Positions 1 through 7,774 of a stretch of 13,068 nucleotides of DNA are shown here, in pieces. Source of the DNA: Flavobacteriales bacterium UBA6969 (lineage in GTDB: Bacteria > Bacteroidota > Bacteroidia > Flavobacteriales_D > Sanyastnellaceae); NCBI GenBank assembly GCA_002448555.1, contig DJYV01000001.1:1-13068 (forward strand). The letters run 5' to 3'. Position 1 is the first letter of the stretch; each line of letters opens with the position of its first letter. Both the position numbers and the translations under genes were made by a program. The notes beneath the pieces are model-generated. The model had not been told where the DNA came from. It did not search any database and was given only the letters and a program-made list of their open reading frames with translations.

Positions 1-211
1 CATGCACGACGGCCGTTTCCAAACCCTGGAAGAGGTCATCGACCACTACAACTCGGGCGGAGTCCCATCGACCACCATCGACCCTTTCATGAAGTACAGC
101 ACCGGCGGGCTTCAGCTGGGTTTCGTGCAAAAAGCGCAATTGACGGCCTTCCTGCACACGTTAACGGATACGTCCTTTACGACCAATCCGGCATTCCAAG
201 ACCCGCATTGA
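1..211 (+). CDS. di-haem cytochrome c peroxidase (MauG/CcpA family), C-terminal fragment
   Basis: This is the last 69 codons of a gene that begins before the window. The reading frame is already open at base 2, and base 1 is the last base of the preceding codon. The fragment opens with MHDGRFQTLEEVIDHYNSGG, the hallmark C-terminal block of bacterial di-haem cytochrome c peroxidases and MauG-like proteins. It ends with a segment typical of the family's last helix (QLTAFLHTLTD). In the family this region packs against the C-terminal c-type haem, but the CXXCH haem sites lie upstream and cannot be seen. Family members are periplasmic and reduce H2O2 or oxidise protein or small substrates with electrons from c-type cytochromes. 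The substrate here cannot be told. The ATG at position 2 is an internal methionine, not a start. The TGA stop overlaps the next gene's start. Confidence 0.82.
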   Translation, partial: MHDGRFQTLEEVIDHYNSGGVPSTTIDPFMKYSTGGLQLGFVQKAQLTAFLHTLTDTSFTTNPAFQDPH

Positions 212-705
212 AGGACGAACACAAACGGCAATTGCTCTGGTCGGCGCGCAACCGCAAGGCCATCCAACGCCTGTTCGCAGGGTGGCGGCGCAAAGCCCCG
301 AAGGACCTCGATACGCAATTTCACAACGGACACGAAACTGCTTTCACCCGCATCGATTGCCTCACCTGCGCCAATTGCTGCAAAACCACGAGTCCCATCT
401 TCAAAGAGCGCGATATCGTTCGCATCTCCAAGCACCTCGGGATGAAGGTTGCTGACTTTTCGAGTCGCTACCTGCAACGCGACACAGACGGCGATTGGGT
501 CCTGCAGTCGGCCCCGTGTCCGTTCCTCGAGGAGGAGACAAATGCCTGCAAGATTTATAGCGAAAGACCGCAGGCCTGCCGGGAATTTCCGCACACCAAT
601 CGCAAGAACATACGGGAGATTTTGGGCATCACCGAACAGAACGCACACCTCTGCCCGGCCGTTTCCTCGGTTGTCCAATCCATCCTCGACGAGGCAAACG
701 ACTGA
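208..705 (+). CDS. YkgJ-family cysteine-cluster protein (putative Zn/Fe-binding)
   Basis: This gene encodes a 165-residue protein of the YkgJ (CxxCxxCC) family, which is thought to bind zinc or iron. Its biochemical role is not established. The signature CLTCANCC sits at residues 51-58. It is followed by PCPFL (Cys104), a CKIYSERPQACREFP block (Cys114 and Cys124) and a final Cys149, so the full cysteine set of the family is present. No signal peptide or membrane segment is visible, so it is probably cytoplasmic. The start is TTG at 208-210, overlapping the TGA of the peroxidase gene as TTGA. The first in-frame ATG is codon 79, beyond the cysteine cluster, so it cannot be the start. The conserved basic N-terminal region also supports the early start. 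The overlap implies co-transcription and probably translational coupling with the peroxidase gene. A link to metal or haem handling is only inferred from that neighbour. Confidence 0.86.
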   Translation: MKDEHKRQLLWSARNRKAIQRLFAGWRRKAPKDLDTQFHNGHETAFTRIDCLTCANCCKTTSPIFKERDIVRISKHLGMKVADFSSRYLQRDTDGDWVLQSAPCPFLEEETNACKIYSERPQACREFPHTNRKNIREILGITEQNAHLCPAVSSVVQSILDEAND

Positions 706-759
706 TAAATAAGCAACCAGAAGTGTAACCTCTGCGGAAAACTCCCGTAAAAGCCGGGT

Positions 760-3700
760 ATGATCCGCTTATATATCATATCCATTGCATTGTTTTTGGG
801 TGCTTTTGCGCCCAATTCCCTCTTCGCTCAATGTCAGGAAGTCATTGATAACGAAGGAATTGCAACATCCAGTCCCACATGGTACAACTGCAGTGCCGCT
901 GACGCTCCGTTGAGTATCGAGACGTCCACGTCGTGGGCGGACTTGGTGATCGATTGGGGTGACGGCAGCGCCACCGAAGTCATCGGTGCGTTCAACCCCG
1001 GCGATGCGCCGGTGACGCACACGTACGCCGGTGACGCTTCGAGCTACACGGTGACGTTGGCAGAAGCCGACGGATCGTGTTCCATCGAAGGGCACTACTT
1101 CGCCAGTGCTCCGATCAGTGATTTCTGGAGCAGCGAAGTAAGCGTCTGCGAAGGAACATCGGTGCAGTTTCACCAAGAAGCTACTGGAGTGCAGTATGCT
1201 TGGAATTTTGGTGTCAACCCGAATTTCTTGAATACCTCAACCGGTCACGTGAGCTTCACGTTTTCCAACCCTGGAGACTACACGGTTCAGAGCGTGATTC
1301 AGTTCCCGGGCACCAATGGAGTGTGTGCGGACACGTCGAGCCTTGACATTACCGTGTTGCCACGTCCTGAGGTCAACATGAACCTCTCGGCCAACGAAGG
1401 GTGCGGTGAAGTGACCGTGACCGGCGATGTGAGCGCAGCCGATTCGTACTTGTACGTTTGGTCATTCATGCCTTCTCCATCTTTCCAGGTAGGTACACAA
1501 CTCGACCCCATCACTTTCAACTCGCCCGGCAACCATCCGATTTCAGTCGCGGTTACCGGCATTAACGGTTGCCAGTCAACGGCCCAGCAGTTCGTTACCG
1601 TGCATCCTCAGCCGGAAGCGGATTTTGCATTCGATGGCGTTTGCTTCGGTGAGACCACTTCCTTCTCGGACGAATCGATCGCAGGCCTCAACACCAACAT
1701 TACCGGATGGTACTGGCAGTTTGGTGACGGCGGCGTCAGTTACGAATCCAACCCATCTCACGATTACGCCTTTACAGGAGACTACAACGTGAGCCTGACG
1801 GTTACCACCCCCGAGTGCACCGCGTCGACTTCTCAATTTGTTGGTATCAACCCCAACCCAACGGTCGAAGCCCAAGCAGACATCTTGAGCGGGTGTTCAC
1901 CGTTGGAAGTAGCCTTCAACGCGGACGCCTCTTTAGCCTCGACATTTGCCTGGGAAATCGACGGAAACGCTTTCAATGGAGCTTCAGTCGATGCAACGCT
2001 GGAAACCGCCATTGGCGATGCCAGCGTGCACACCGCTACGATCACCGTGACCTCTGCACAGGGCTGCTCGGCTGCGGATGACATCACCGTTGAAGCCTTC
2101 CCACGTGCGATTGCGCAGATTGATCCTGCGGCCAATGCCGGATGTGCTCCTTACACGTTGCCCATTGCCAACCTTTCGGAGGGAGCAATCGCATACGAAT
2201 GGTACGCCAACGGCAACTTCGTCACGTCCAGCGCTGACTGGAGCGGCACATTGGAGAACATCAACAACGCCATCGAAAGCCAAACGGTTGAGTTGGTTGC
2301 ACACTCGGTGGAAGGATGCAACGATACCACAGCTACGACCATTCAAGTATACCCGGAAGCGGACTTCACGTTTGATCTTCCGAACGATACGGCCTGCTCT
2401 CCTTTGGAGTTGACCATGCCTATGATGGAAGGCGTAAACTCCTTCACGTGGAACTTTGGTGGCGGCAATACGTCAGACGAACAAGCTCCAAGCATCCTGT
2501 TGGAAAATACCAACGGCGGACTGATGGGCACTTCCATCACGTTCACAGGGGTGTCTGTATTCGGTTGCCTGGACTCACACACTGAGACCGTTTACGTTCG
2601 ACCCCAGCCAGTTGCTGAATTCAGTTCGGATGCCGTTGAAGGATGCGAGCCGCTGGCCGCAAACTTCGAAAACATCTCCAGCGATGCCGACTCATACGTT
2701 TGGGACTTCGGCAACGGAATCACTGACGATGGCCCCACGGCATCGCAGGCATTCTACACGGACGGCACTGTCCAGACGTACGACATCACCTTGACGGCTT
2801 ACGACGACCTGGGCTGCACCGATACCGATACGTTGACCGTTACGGTATTCCCAGCCGCAGATTTCACCTTGGATCTCGGTGTTGAAACCGCTTGCTCTCC
2901 CCTTGAAATGACCTTGCCGGTCATCGCTGGCGCTCAAAACGTAGCCTGGGACTTCGGCGACGGCACGACTTCGAATGAAGCCACACCCGATCACGCGTGG
3001 GAAAACACCACCGGCGGTCTCGACAACTACATCGTCAGTGTAACCGGTGAAACGGAGCACGGATGCGCCGGCTTGGCCGTTGATTTGATTACTGTGAAGC
3101 CCCAGCCAACGGCTGCTTTCAATGCAGATGCTTTGAGTGGCTGTGAGCCGTTGTACGCCGCCTTCACGAGCACCAGTACTGCAGGTACAGACTTGAGCTG
3201 GAACTTTGGTGACGGCACCAGTGCGACCGGTTCGTCCGTCAACCACACCTTCGACGGAATTGACAGCAACACGGCATTTGATGTGACCTTGACAGCTACA
3301 CACCCCTTGGGATGTGCCGATGTTGCCACCGCTACGGTTGACGTGTTCGCAGCAGCGGAATACGCATTGAACCTCAGCGCTGACTCGGTATGCTCGCCTT
3401 TGGAATTGACCATGCCCGAGATTGCCGGTGCACAGAATTTTACATGGAACTTCGGCGACGGCACAACGTCCAACGAAGCCACGCCTACCCACACTTGGTT
3501 CAACGCTTCAACTGGATTGATGACCGCAACCGTGACCCTGGAAGCTGAGACCGCCGATGGTTGTGCGGGCACTTCGCAGGCCACCGTTAACATCAAGCCG
3601 CAGCCTGTGGCCAACTTCATGGTGGCCAATGACGAAGGATGCGATCCCTTGGTGAGCCAATTCAACAACTACAGCGTCCTTGCGGATTCGTACGACTGGG

Positions 3701-6675
3701 ACTTCGGGGACGGCACCACCGGCCACGAAGAACACCCTGCGCACGCATTCGGGGCCAACGGTGCAACCACGACATACGCCGTTACCTTGACGGCACACGA
3801 CGACTTGGGATGCTCTGATGCAACCACGCGTGACGTAACCGTCCACCCCGCGGCTGCCTTCAGCTTGAACTTGGCATCAGATAGTGTTTGCTCGCCACTG
3901 CAACTGACCTTGCCTGCAATCCCAGGCGCAGAAAACTTGACCTGGAACTTTGGCGATGGCACGACAGGTGCCGGTCAAACTCCAACCCACACATGGGAAA
4001 ACACAGGAGATGACTTGATGGAAGCAACCGTCTCATTTGAAGCCGCTACCACCAACGGTTGCGTGGGCTCGGGATCAGCGATGGTTTACATCAAGCCACA
4101 ACCGCAAGCGATTTTCACCATCGATGAGGAGATCGGATGCGCTCCATTCAGCATTGAAATTTCGAATGACAGCCAATTGGCAGATACCTACGATTGGACC
4201 TACGGAAACGGTGATGCCTTGGAACTGGCTTCAGCCGGTACACACGTCTATACCTACGTCGGTGAACAGGAACCAATGGACTACACGTTGACCCTGACTG
4301 CGACCCACGCATTGGGTTGCGCTGATGCGGTCACCAAGACGGTCACCGTTCTGCCCGCGGTCAATGCTGCTTGGGCAGGTGAAACCATTGGATGTGCTCC
4401 GTTTGAGACTGTGATTGAATACACCGGCTCCGACGACGCCGCAATCGAGTGGACACTAGACGGCACAGCTGCAGCCTCTGGCAATGAAGCAACGTTCACA
4501 CTGGATGGTACCGAAGGAACCTCCACTGCGCACACCATTGAAATTGAAGCTGTATCCGAATACGGATGTGCTGGAACCGCCGCCTTCGAGGTGACGGTCA
4601 ACCCCACTCCGTTGGTGAACTTGACCGCATCCTCTAATGCAACGTGCTCAGGCGATGCTTGGAATGTTGTTCACGACGCCCAGTACGCGGACAACATCAC
4701 CCTCACCATGAACGGTATGGGACTGGACCTCGCTTCTGATTTGTCGTTCAATTCGGTGAATCCTTCTGCAACGGATGCGACATCGACCCTCGTGTTGACG
4801 GCTTCAACGGATCAAGGTTGCTCGGCGACCATGGCCATTGAGCACACCGTTCACCCGCAAGTCACAGCAAACTTTGATTTGCCCATGAGCGCGTGCACAC
4901 CAATGGAGGTGGCCTTCAACAACACGTCGGTTCAAGCCACAGCTTCAACGACCTGGAACTTCGGCGACGGAACGACTTCGGATGCCTTGAACCCGGCTCA
5001 CACGTTTGAGGCGTTGGGCACCGAGGATGTGCAGTACAATGTAACCCTCGTGGCAGTGAATGCTGCGGGTTGCGCAGACACCACGATTCAGGTAATCGAA
5101 GTTTGGGGTCAACCCGAAGCGGCCTTGACGGTTGTGGAAGCTGAAGGCTGCTACCCCGTTGACGTCACGTTCGAAAATGCCAGCGCCGGTCACGCGGCCA
5201 CCGCTTGGTCTTACGGCAACGGTGAATACAGCGCCATTGCAGATTCCGTGCACACGAAGACGTTCTTCAACCCCACCGATGAACTTGTGGTTTACACCAC
5301 CGAGATCACCGTCAGTAACGCACACGGTTGCACTTCAACAAATGCCGTTGACGTAGAGGTTGGTCCTCACTTGAACGCTCAGTTCGACGCGGTAGCACAA
5401 GGCTGTGCTCCCGTGGAAGCCAACATCATCAACCAATCGGAAGGTGCGGCTTCGTTCATCTGGAACTTCAACGACGGATCGGCTCCTTCAAACGAGGCGA
5501 ACCCCACCCACACGTTCGTGAACGCAACCGGTGAAGATGTGACGTATGAAGTTGAGCTCATCGCTATGAGTGCATACGGATGTGCAGACACCACCACCGT
5601 GGGCGTTGAGGTGTACGCGGTGCCTACCGCTGAATTTACCGTCAGCCCGGCGATCCAGACGTACCCGAACACGACGGTCGGTATCACCAACTTGAGCACG
5701 GCTTCTTCAAGTGCCTTCCAGCACTGGAGCTTTGGAGATGGCGCCGAGTTGGCTTCCGACCAGCCGATTTTCCACACCTACAATTCGTGGGGCACCTACA
5801 ACGTGACTTTGTTGATCGACAACGGATTCTGTGCCGATGCGCACACGGAGGTGATCACCATCTTGTCTCCCAACCCGGTGGCCAGCTTCACAGGCAGTAG
5901 CAGCGGTTGTGCGCCATTGGCCGTGGACTTCGACAACCACTCCAGCCACGGAGCGCAGTACATCTGGGATTTTGACGACGATGTCATGACCTCGGAAGAG
6001 TCCCCAACTCACGTGTTCACCCGCCCCGGTGTGTACAACGTCTCCTTGACCGTGATTGGCTATGAAGGCCAGGAGGACCAAGTCATCCAGTACGGCGCCG
6101 TTGAGGTGTTCCCATCGGCCTCTGCTGCCTTTGTGAACAGCCCAACTGAAGTCATCATACCGGACCAGCCGGTCGACTTTGTCAACTTGTCTGAAATGGA
6201 CGCAACGGAGTTCTTCTGGGACTTCGGCGATGGCCAATTCAGCACTGAAAAAGATCCGGTGCACTTCTACACGGAGCCGGGCATCTACACCGTCAGTTTG
6301 ACCGCTAACAACAGCTTCAACTGCCCCACCACCTACACGTTGGAGCACGCTGTTGAGGCTACGGTCGGCGGATTCATGGAATTCCCAACGGCGTTCACCC
6401 CCAACACGGGAGGCTCGAACGGCGGTTACTACGACCCCAATGCGTTGGACAACGACGTCTTCCACCCCCACCACATGGGCATCGTGGACTACGAGTTGAT
6501 CATCTTCAACAAATGGGGAGAATTGATCTTCCGCTCGACCGATCCTTACATCGGCTGGGACGGCTACTTCCAAGGCCGCATCGTTCGCCAGGACGTATAT
6601 GCGTGGAAGGCAACCGCAACCTTCAGCAGTGGTTACCGTACCACTCAAGCAGGGGATGTAACCCTCATCAAATAA
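760..6675 (+). CDS. giant secreted PKD-repeat protein with T9SS type B sorting domain (SprB-like surface protein)
   Basis: This gene encodes 1971 residues. Residues 1-23 form a Sec signal peptide (hydrophobic core IISIALFLGAF, likely cleaved at LFA|QC). There is no lipobox. About 22 Ig/PKD-like modules follow. They start near residues 24, 122, 207, 289, 371, 454, 536, 621, 702, 787, 868, 953, 1034, 1119, 1205, 1288, 1372, 1456, 1542, 1626, 1710 and 1791. Many carry the PKD signature W-x-F-G-D-G; modules 2, 3, 5, 6, 15 and 16 have lost it. Modules 2-19 each carry two cysteines, one early (GCxPL-like) and one late (xGCxD-like). Modules 20-22 have only one. Residues 1872-1971 are a gliding-motility/CHU_C-type sorting domain. 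No catalytic domain is visible, so an adhesin, filament or matrix role at the cell surface is inferred. The protein should cross the inner membrane by Sec and the outer membrane by T9SS. It is followed after 6 nt by a PorP/SprF gene, as SprB is by SprF. The 54-nt gap upstream shows no clear promoter. Confidence 0.95.
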   Translation: MIRLYIISIALFLGAFAPNSLFAQCQEVIDNEGIATSSPTWYNCSAADAPLSIETSTSWADLVIDWGDGSATEVIGAFNPGDAPVTHTYAGDASSYTVTLAEADGSCSIEGHYFASAPISDFWSSEVSVCEGTSVQFHQEATGVQYAWNFGVNPNFLNTSTGHVSFTFSNPGDYTVQSVIQFPGTNGVCADTSSLDITVLPRPEVNMNLSANEGCGEVTVTGDVSAADSYLYVWSFMPSPSFQVGTQLDPITFNSPGNHPISVAVTGINGCQSTAQQFVTVHPQPEADFAFDGVCFGETTSFSDESIAGLNTNITGWYWQFGDGGVSYESNPSHDYAFTGDYNVSLTVTTPECTASTSQFVGINPNPTVEAQADILSGCSPLEVAFNADASLASTFAWEIDGNAFNGASVDATLETAIGDASVHTATITVTSAQGCSAADDITVEAFPRAIAQIDPAANAGCAPYTLPIANLSEGAIAYEWYANGNFVTSSADWSGTLENINNAIESQTVELVAHSVEGCNDTTATTIQVYPEADFTFDLPNDTACSPLELTMPMMEGVNSFTWNFGGGNTSDEQAPSILLENTNGGLMGTSITFTGVSVFGCLDSHTETVYVRPQPVAEFSSDAVEGCEPLAANFENISSDADSYVWDFGNGITDDGPTASQAFYTDGTVQTYDITLTAYDDLGCTDTDTLTVTVFPAADFTLDLGVETACSPLEMTLPVIAGAQNVAWDFGDGTTSNEATPDHAWENTTGGLDNYIVSVTGETEHGCAGLAVDLITVKPQPTAAFNADALSGCEPLYAAFTSTSTAGTDLSWNFGDGTSATGSSVNHTFDGIDSNTAFDVTLTATHPLGCADVATATVDVFAAAEYALNLSADSVCSPLELTMPEIAGAQNFTWNFGDGTTSNEATPTHTWFNASTGLMTATVTLEAETADGCAGTSQATVNIKPQPVANFMVANDEGCDPLVSQFNNYSVLADSYDWDFGDGTTGHEEHPAHAFGANGATTTYAVTLTAHDDLGCSDATTRDVTVHPAAAFSLNLASDSVCSPLQLTLPAIPGAENLTWNFGDGTTGAGQTPTHTWENTGDDLMEATVSFEAATTNGCVGSGSAMVYIKPQPQAIFTIDEEIGCAPFSIEISNDSQLADTYDWTYGNGDALELASAGTHVYTYVGEQEPMDYTLTLTATHALGCADAVTKTVTVLPAVNAAWAGETIGCAPFETVIEYTGSDDAAIEWTLDGTAAASGNEATFTLDGTEGTSTAHTIEIEAVSEYGCAGTAAFEVTVNPTPLVNLTASSNATCSGDAWNVVHDAQYADNITLTMNGMGLDLASDLSFNSVNPSATDATSTLVLTASTDQGCSATMAIEHTVHPQVTANFDLPMSACTPMEVAFNNTSVQATASTTWNFGDGTTSDALNPAHTFEALGTEDVQYNVTLVAVNAAGCADTTIQVIEVWGQPEAALTVVEAEGCYPVDVTFENASAGHAATAWSYGNGEYSAIADSVHTKTFFNPTDELVVYTTEITVSNAHGCTSTNAVDVEVGPHLNAQFDAVAQGCAPVEANIINQSEGAASFIWNFNDGSAPSNEANPTHTFVNATGEDVTYEVELIAMSAYGCADTTTVGVEVYAVPTAEFTVSPAIQTYPNTTVGITNLSTASSSAFQHWSFGDGAELASDQPIFHTYNSWGTYNVTLLIDNGFCADAHTEVITILSPNPVASFTGSSSGCAPLAVDFDNHSSHGAQYIWDFDDDVMTSEESPTHVFTRPGVYNVSLTVIGYEGQEDQVIQYGAVEVFPSASAAFVNSPTEVIIPDQPVDFVNLSEMDATEFFWDFGDGQFSTEKDPVHFYTEPGIYTVSLTANNSFNCPTTYTLEHAVEATVGGFMEFPTAFTPNTGGSNGGYYDPNALDNDVFHPHHMGIVDYELIIFNKWGELIFRSTDPYIGWDGYFQGRIVRQDVYAWKATATFSSGYRTTQAGDVTLIK
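2365..4371 (+). repeat. four tandem copies of a two-module (A-B) PKD super-repeat inside the giant protein
   Basis: Modules 7-14 alternate between two distinguishable types. Type A (85 residues) has CSPLELTMP near its start, often ENTxGGL in the middle, and ends in KPQPxA or RPQPxA. Type B (81 residues, 86 in the last copy) has GCEPL near its start and LTAxxxLGCxD near its end. The A-B units start at 2365, 2863, 3361 and 3859, and the array ends at 4371. The units are therefore 498, 498, 498 and 513 nt. In representative modules of both types the two cysteines are 57 residues apart (A: positions 11 and 68; B: positions 9 and 66). Shared protein motifs are encoded with many silent differences between copies, so these are old duplications held by selection at the protein level, not fresh or assembly-generated copies. 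A cysteine pair bridging each module is inferred. Confidence 0.9.
6373..6672 (+). other. T9SS type B (gliding-motility/CHU_C) C-terminal sorting domain
   Basis: These are the last 100 residues of the giant PKD protein. They show the family landmarks in order: FPTAFTPN at the start, DNDVFHP, YELIIFNKWGELIF, GWDGYFQG, QDVYAWKA and the terminal GDVTLIK. Known members of this family direct secretion through the type IX system and are recognised differently from type A C-terminal domains. Several depend on a dedicated PorP/SprF partner, which fits the next gene. The loop between TPN and VFHP is the longer, glycine-rich variant (GGSNGGYY) rather than the short GDGxND form. Confidence 0.92.
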
Positions 6676-6681
6676 ACCGAC

Positions 6682-7710
6682 ATGAAGCACTTGAATATCA
6701 CCACAGCTATGAAAGCGATTTGCACACTCATCCTCGCCTTGGGCTTGTCCTTAGGGCAAGCGTGGAGCCAGGACCTGCGGTACACGCAGTACAATGCGAT
6801 TCCGACAAGCGTCAATCCTGCCTTCGCTGGTTCCCTCGATGATGCTCGTCTGGCAACGGTCTACCGCAACCAGTGGGCGGCCATGCCCGGAGCTTACGTC
6901 GGATGGCACGTCGCAGCCGACTGGTACAACCGCAACTTGAACAGCGGCTTTGGCATCTTGATGAGCCAAGAAGAAGCCGGTGCTGGTGGACTGAGTACCA
7001 CGCGGATTGCCGGACAGTATGCCTACGAGATTCCATTGGGCAACGGCTGGCGCTTGCGTCCGGCCCTGCAGGCGGCCTTGGCCAACCGCTCGATCGATAT
7101 CTCGCAACTGACCTTTGGTGATCAGCTCATCCGCGGTCCCGCAGTGAGCACCATCGAAGACCGTCCGAACGTATCTCGCCACTACTTCGATTTCGCGACT
7201 GGTTTTCTTTTGACTGGAAAGTACACTTGGTTGGGGTGTTCGTTCGATCACTTGAACAACCCAAACGAAAGCTTGAACGCGACTTACATCGATCCGATGG
7301 ACATCAAAACTTCCGTTCACGGCGGATGGCGCATGCCCATCATGGACTACATGCGCAACAAGCACCATGGTGATCTCATCGTAGCGTTCAACTACATGGC
7401 GCAAGGGGAATTCGACCAGCTCGACTTGGGCATCTACTACGACACCAAGCCATTGAGCTTCGGCCTGTGGTACCAGGGACTGCCCTTTGGCCACACCATC
7501 GAAGGCGGAGCAGACGTCGACGCAGTCAGTGCGATTGTCGGCTACGGCCAGGACAACTGGAAAGTCGGCTACAGCTACGACATCACCTTGAGCACGTTGG
7601 GCCTGTCCACCACCGGTGGAAGCCACGAGATTGTGCTCTCATACACTTGGCAAACGCAGCAGCGCAAGCGGCCCCAGTCGCCCCGTTACCTGCCTTGCCC
7701 CATATTCTGA
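6682..7710 (+). CDS. PorP/SprF-family type IX secretion outer-membrane protein
   Basis: This gene encodes up to 342 residues. The N-terminal signal peptide (core CTLILALGLSLG) probably ends at AWS|QD. The mature start DLRYTQYNAIPTSVNPAFAG is the diagnostic opening of the PorP/SprF family. It is followed by YRNQW, many amphipathic aromatic-rich strands expected to form an outer-membrane beta-barrel, and the closing GSHEIVLSY segment and CPIF end. Family members bind type B T9SS cargo and are needed for its export or attachment; SprF does this for the adhesin SprB. The gene starts 6 nt after the giant PKD protein, so it is almost certainly in the same transcript and serves that cargo. The start is ambiguous. 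ATG at 6682 gives nine extra residues before a second in-frame ATG at 6709 (MKAICTL), which would make a more typical signal peptide. A hairpin lies downstream at 7740-7767. Confidence 0.94.
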   Translation: MKHLNITTAMKAICTLILALGLSLGQAWSQDLRYTQYNAIPTSVNPAFAGSLDDARLATVYRNQWAAMPGAYVGWHVAADWYNRNLNSGFGILMSQEEAGAGGLSTTRIAGQYAYEIPLGNGWRLRPALQAALANRSIDISQLTFGDQLIRGPAVSTIEDRPNVSRHYFDFATGFLLTGKYTWLGCSFDHLNNPNESLNATYIDPMDIKTSVHGGWRMPIMDYMRNKHHGDLIVAFNYMAQGEFDQLDLGIYYDTKPLSFGLWYQGLPFGHTIEGGADVDAVSAIVGYGQDNWKVGYSYDITLSTLGLSTTGGSHEIVLSYTWQTQQRKRPQSPRYLPCPIF

Positions 7711-7739
7711 TAGTTAAGCGGATCGGAATAGCAAATGCC

Positions 7740-7767
7740 CACCCAACTCCTACCCAGGGGTTGGGTG
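7740..7767. terminator. strong hairpin, probable bidirectional terminator between convergent genes
   Basis: The arms 7740-7751 and 7756-7767 pair over 12 positions, one of them a G-T wobble, around a 4-base loop (ACCC). The outer eight pairs are CACCCAAC with GTTGGGTG. On the + strand the stem is followed by a GT-rich stretch ending in TTT (7768-7776) rather than a clean U-tract, so efficiency as an intrinsic terminator is uncertain. It lies 29 bases after the PorP/SprF stop and 7 bases beyond the murB stop. That is where a shared terminator for two converging transcripts is expected. Confidence 0.68.
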
Positions 7768-7774
7768 TGTGTGT

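Noticed and set aside
744..758. A small inverted repeat (CCCG/CGGG) just before the ATG of the giant protein, considered as a regulatory hairpin.
   Set aside because: It has only four base pairs with a 7-base loop, which is easily expected by chance. No riboswitch-like structure was visible around it.
2365..4371. The regular repeats considered as an assembly artefact or a very recent expansion.
   Set aside because: Copies differ at many silent and non-silent positions, so they are neither collapsed or duplicated reads nor recent copies.
5707..6690. A 327-codon open frame on the - strand opposite the end of the PKD protein, with others at 2692-3492 and 3027-3668.
   Set aside because: They mirror the repetitive coding sequence, lack signal peptides or known motifs, and recur with the PKD repeat period. 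They are shadows of the real gene.
6751..7626. A 291-codon open frame on the - strand opposite the PorP/SprF gene.
   Set aside because: The + strand frame has an unmistakable family signature and signal peptide. The antisense product has no recognisable features.
7766..7774. A short GT dinucleotide run, considered as a microsatellite that could be phase variable.
   Set aside because: It is only about four units long and lies between genes beyond both stop codons, so slippage would not alter a protein.
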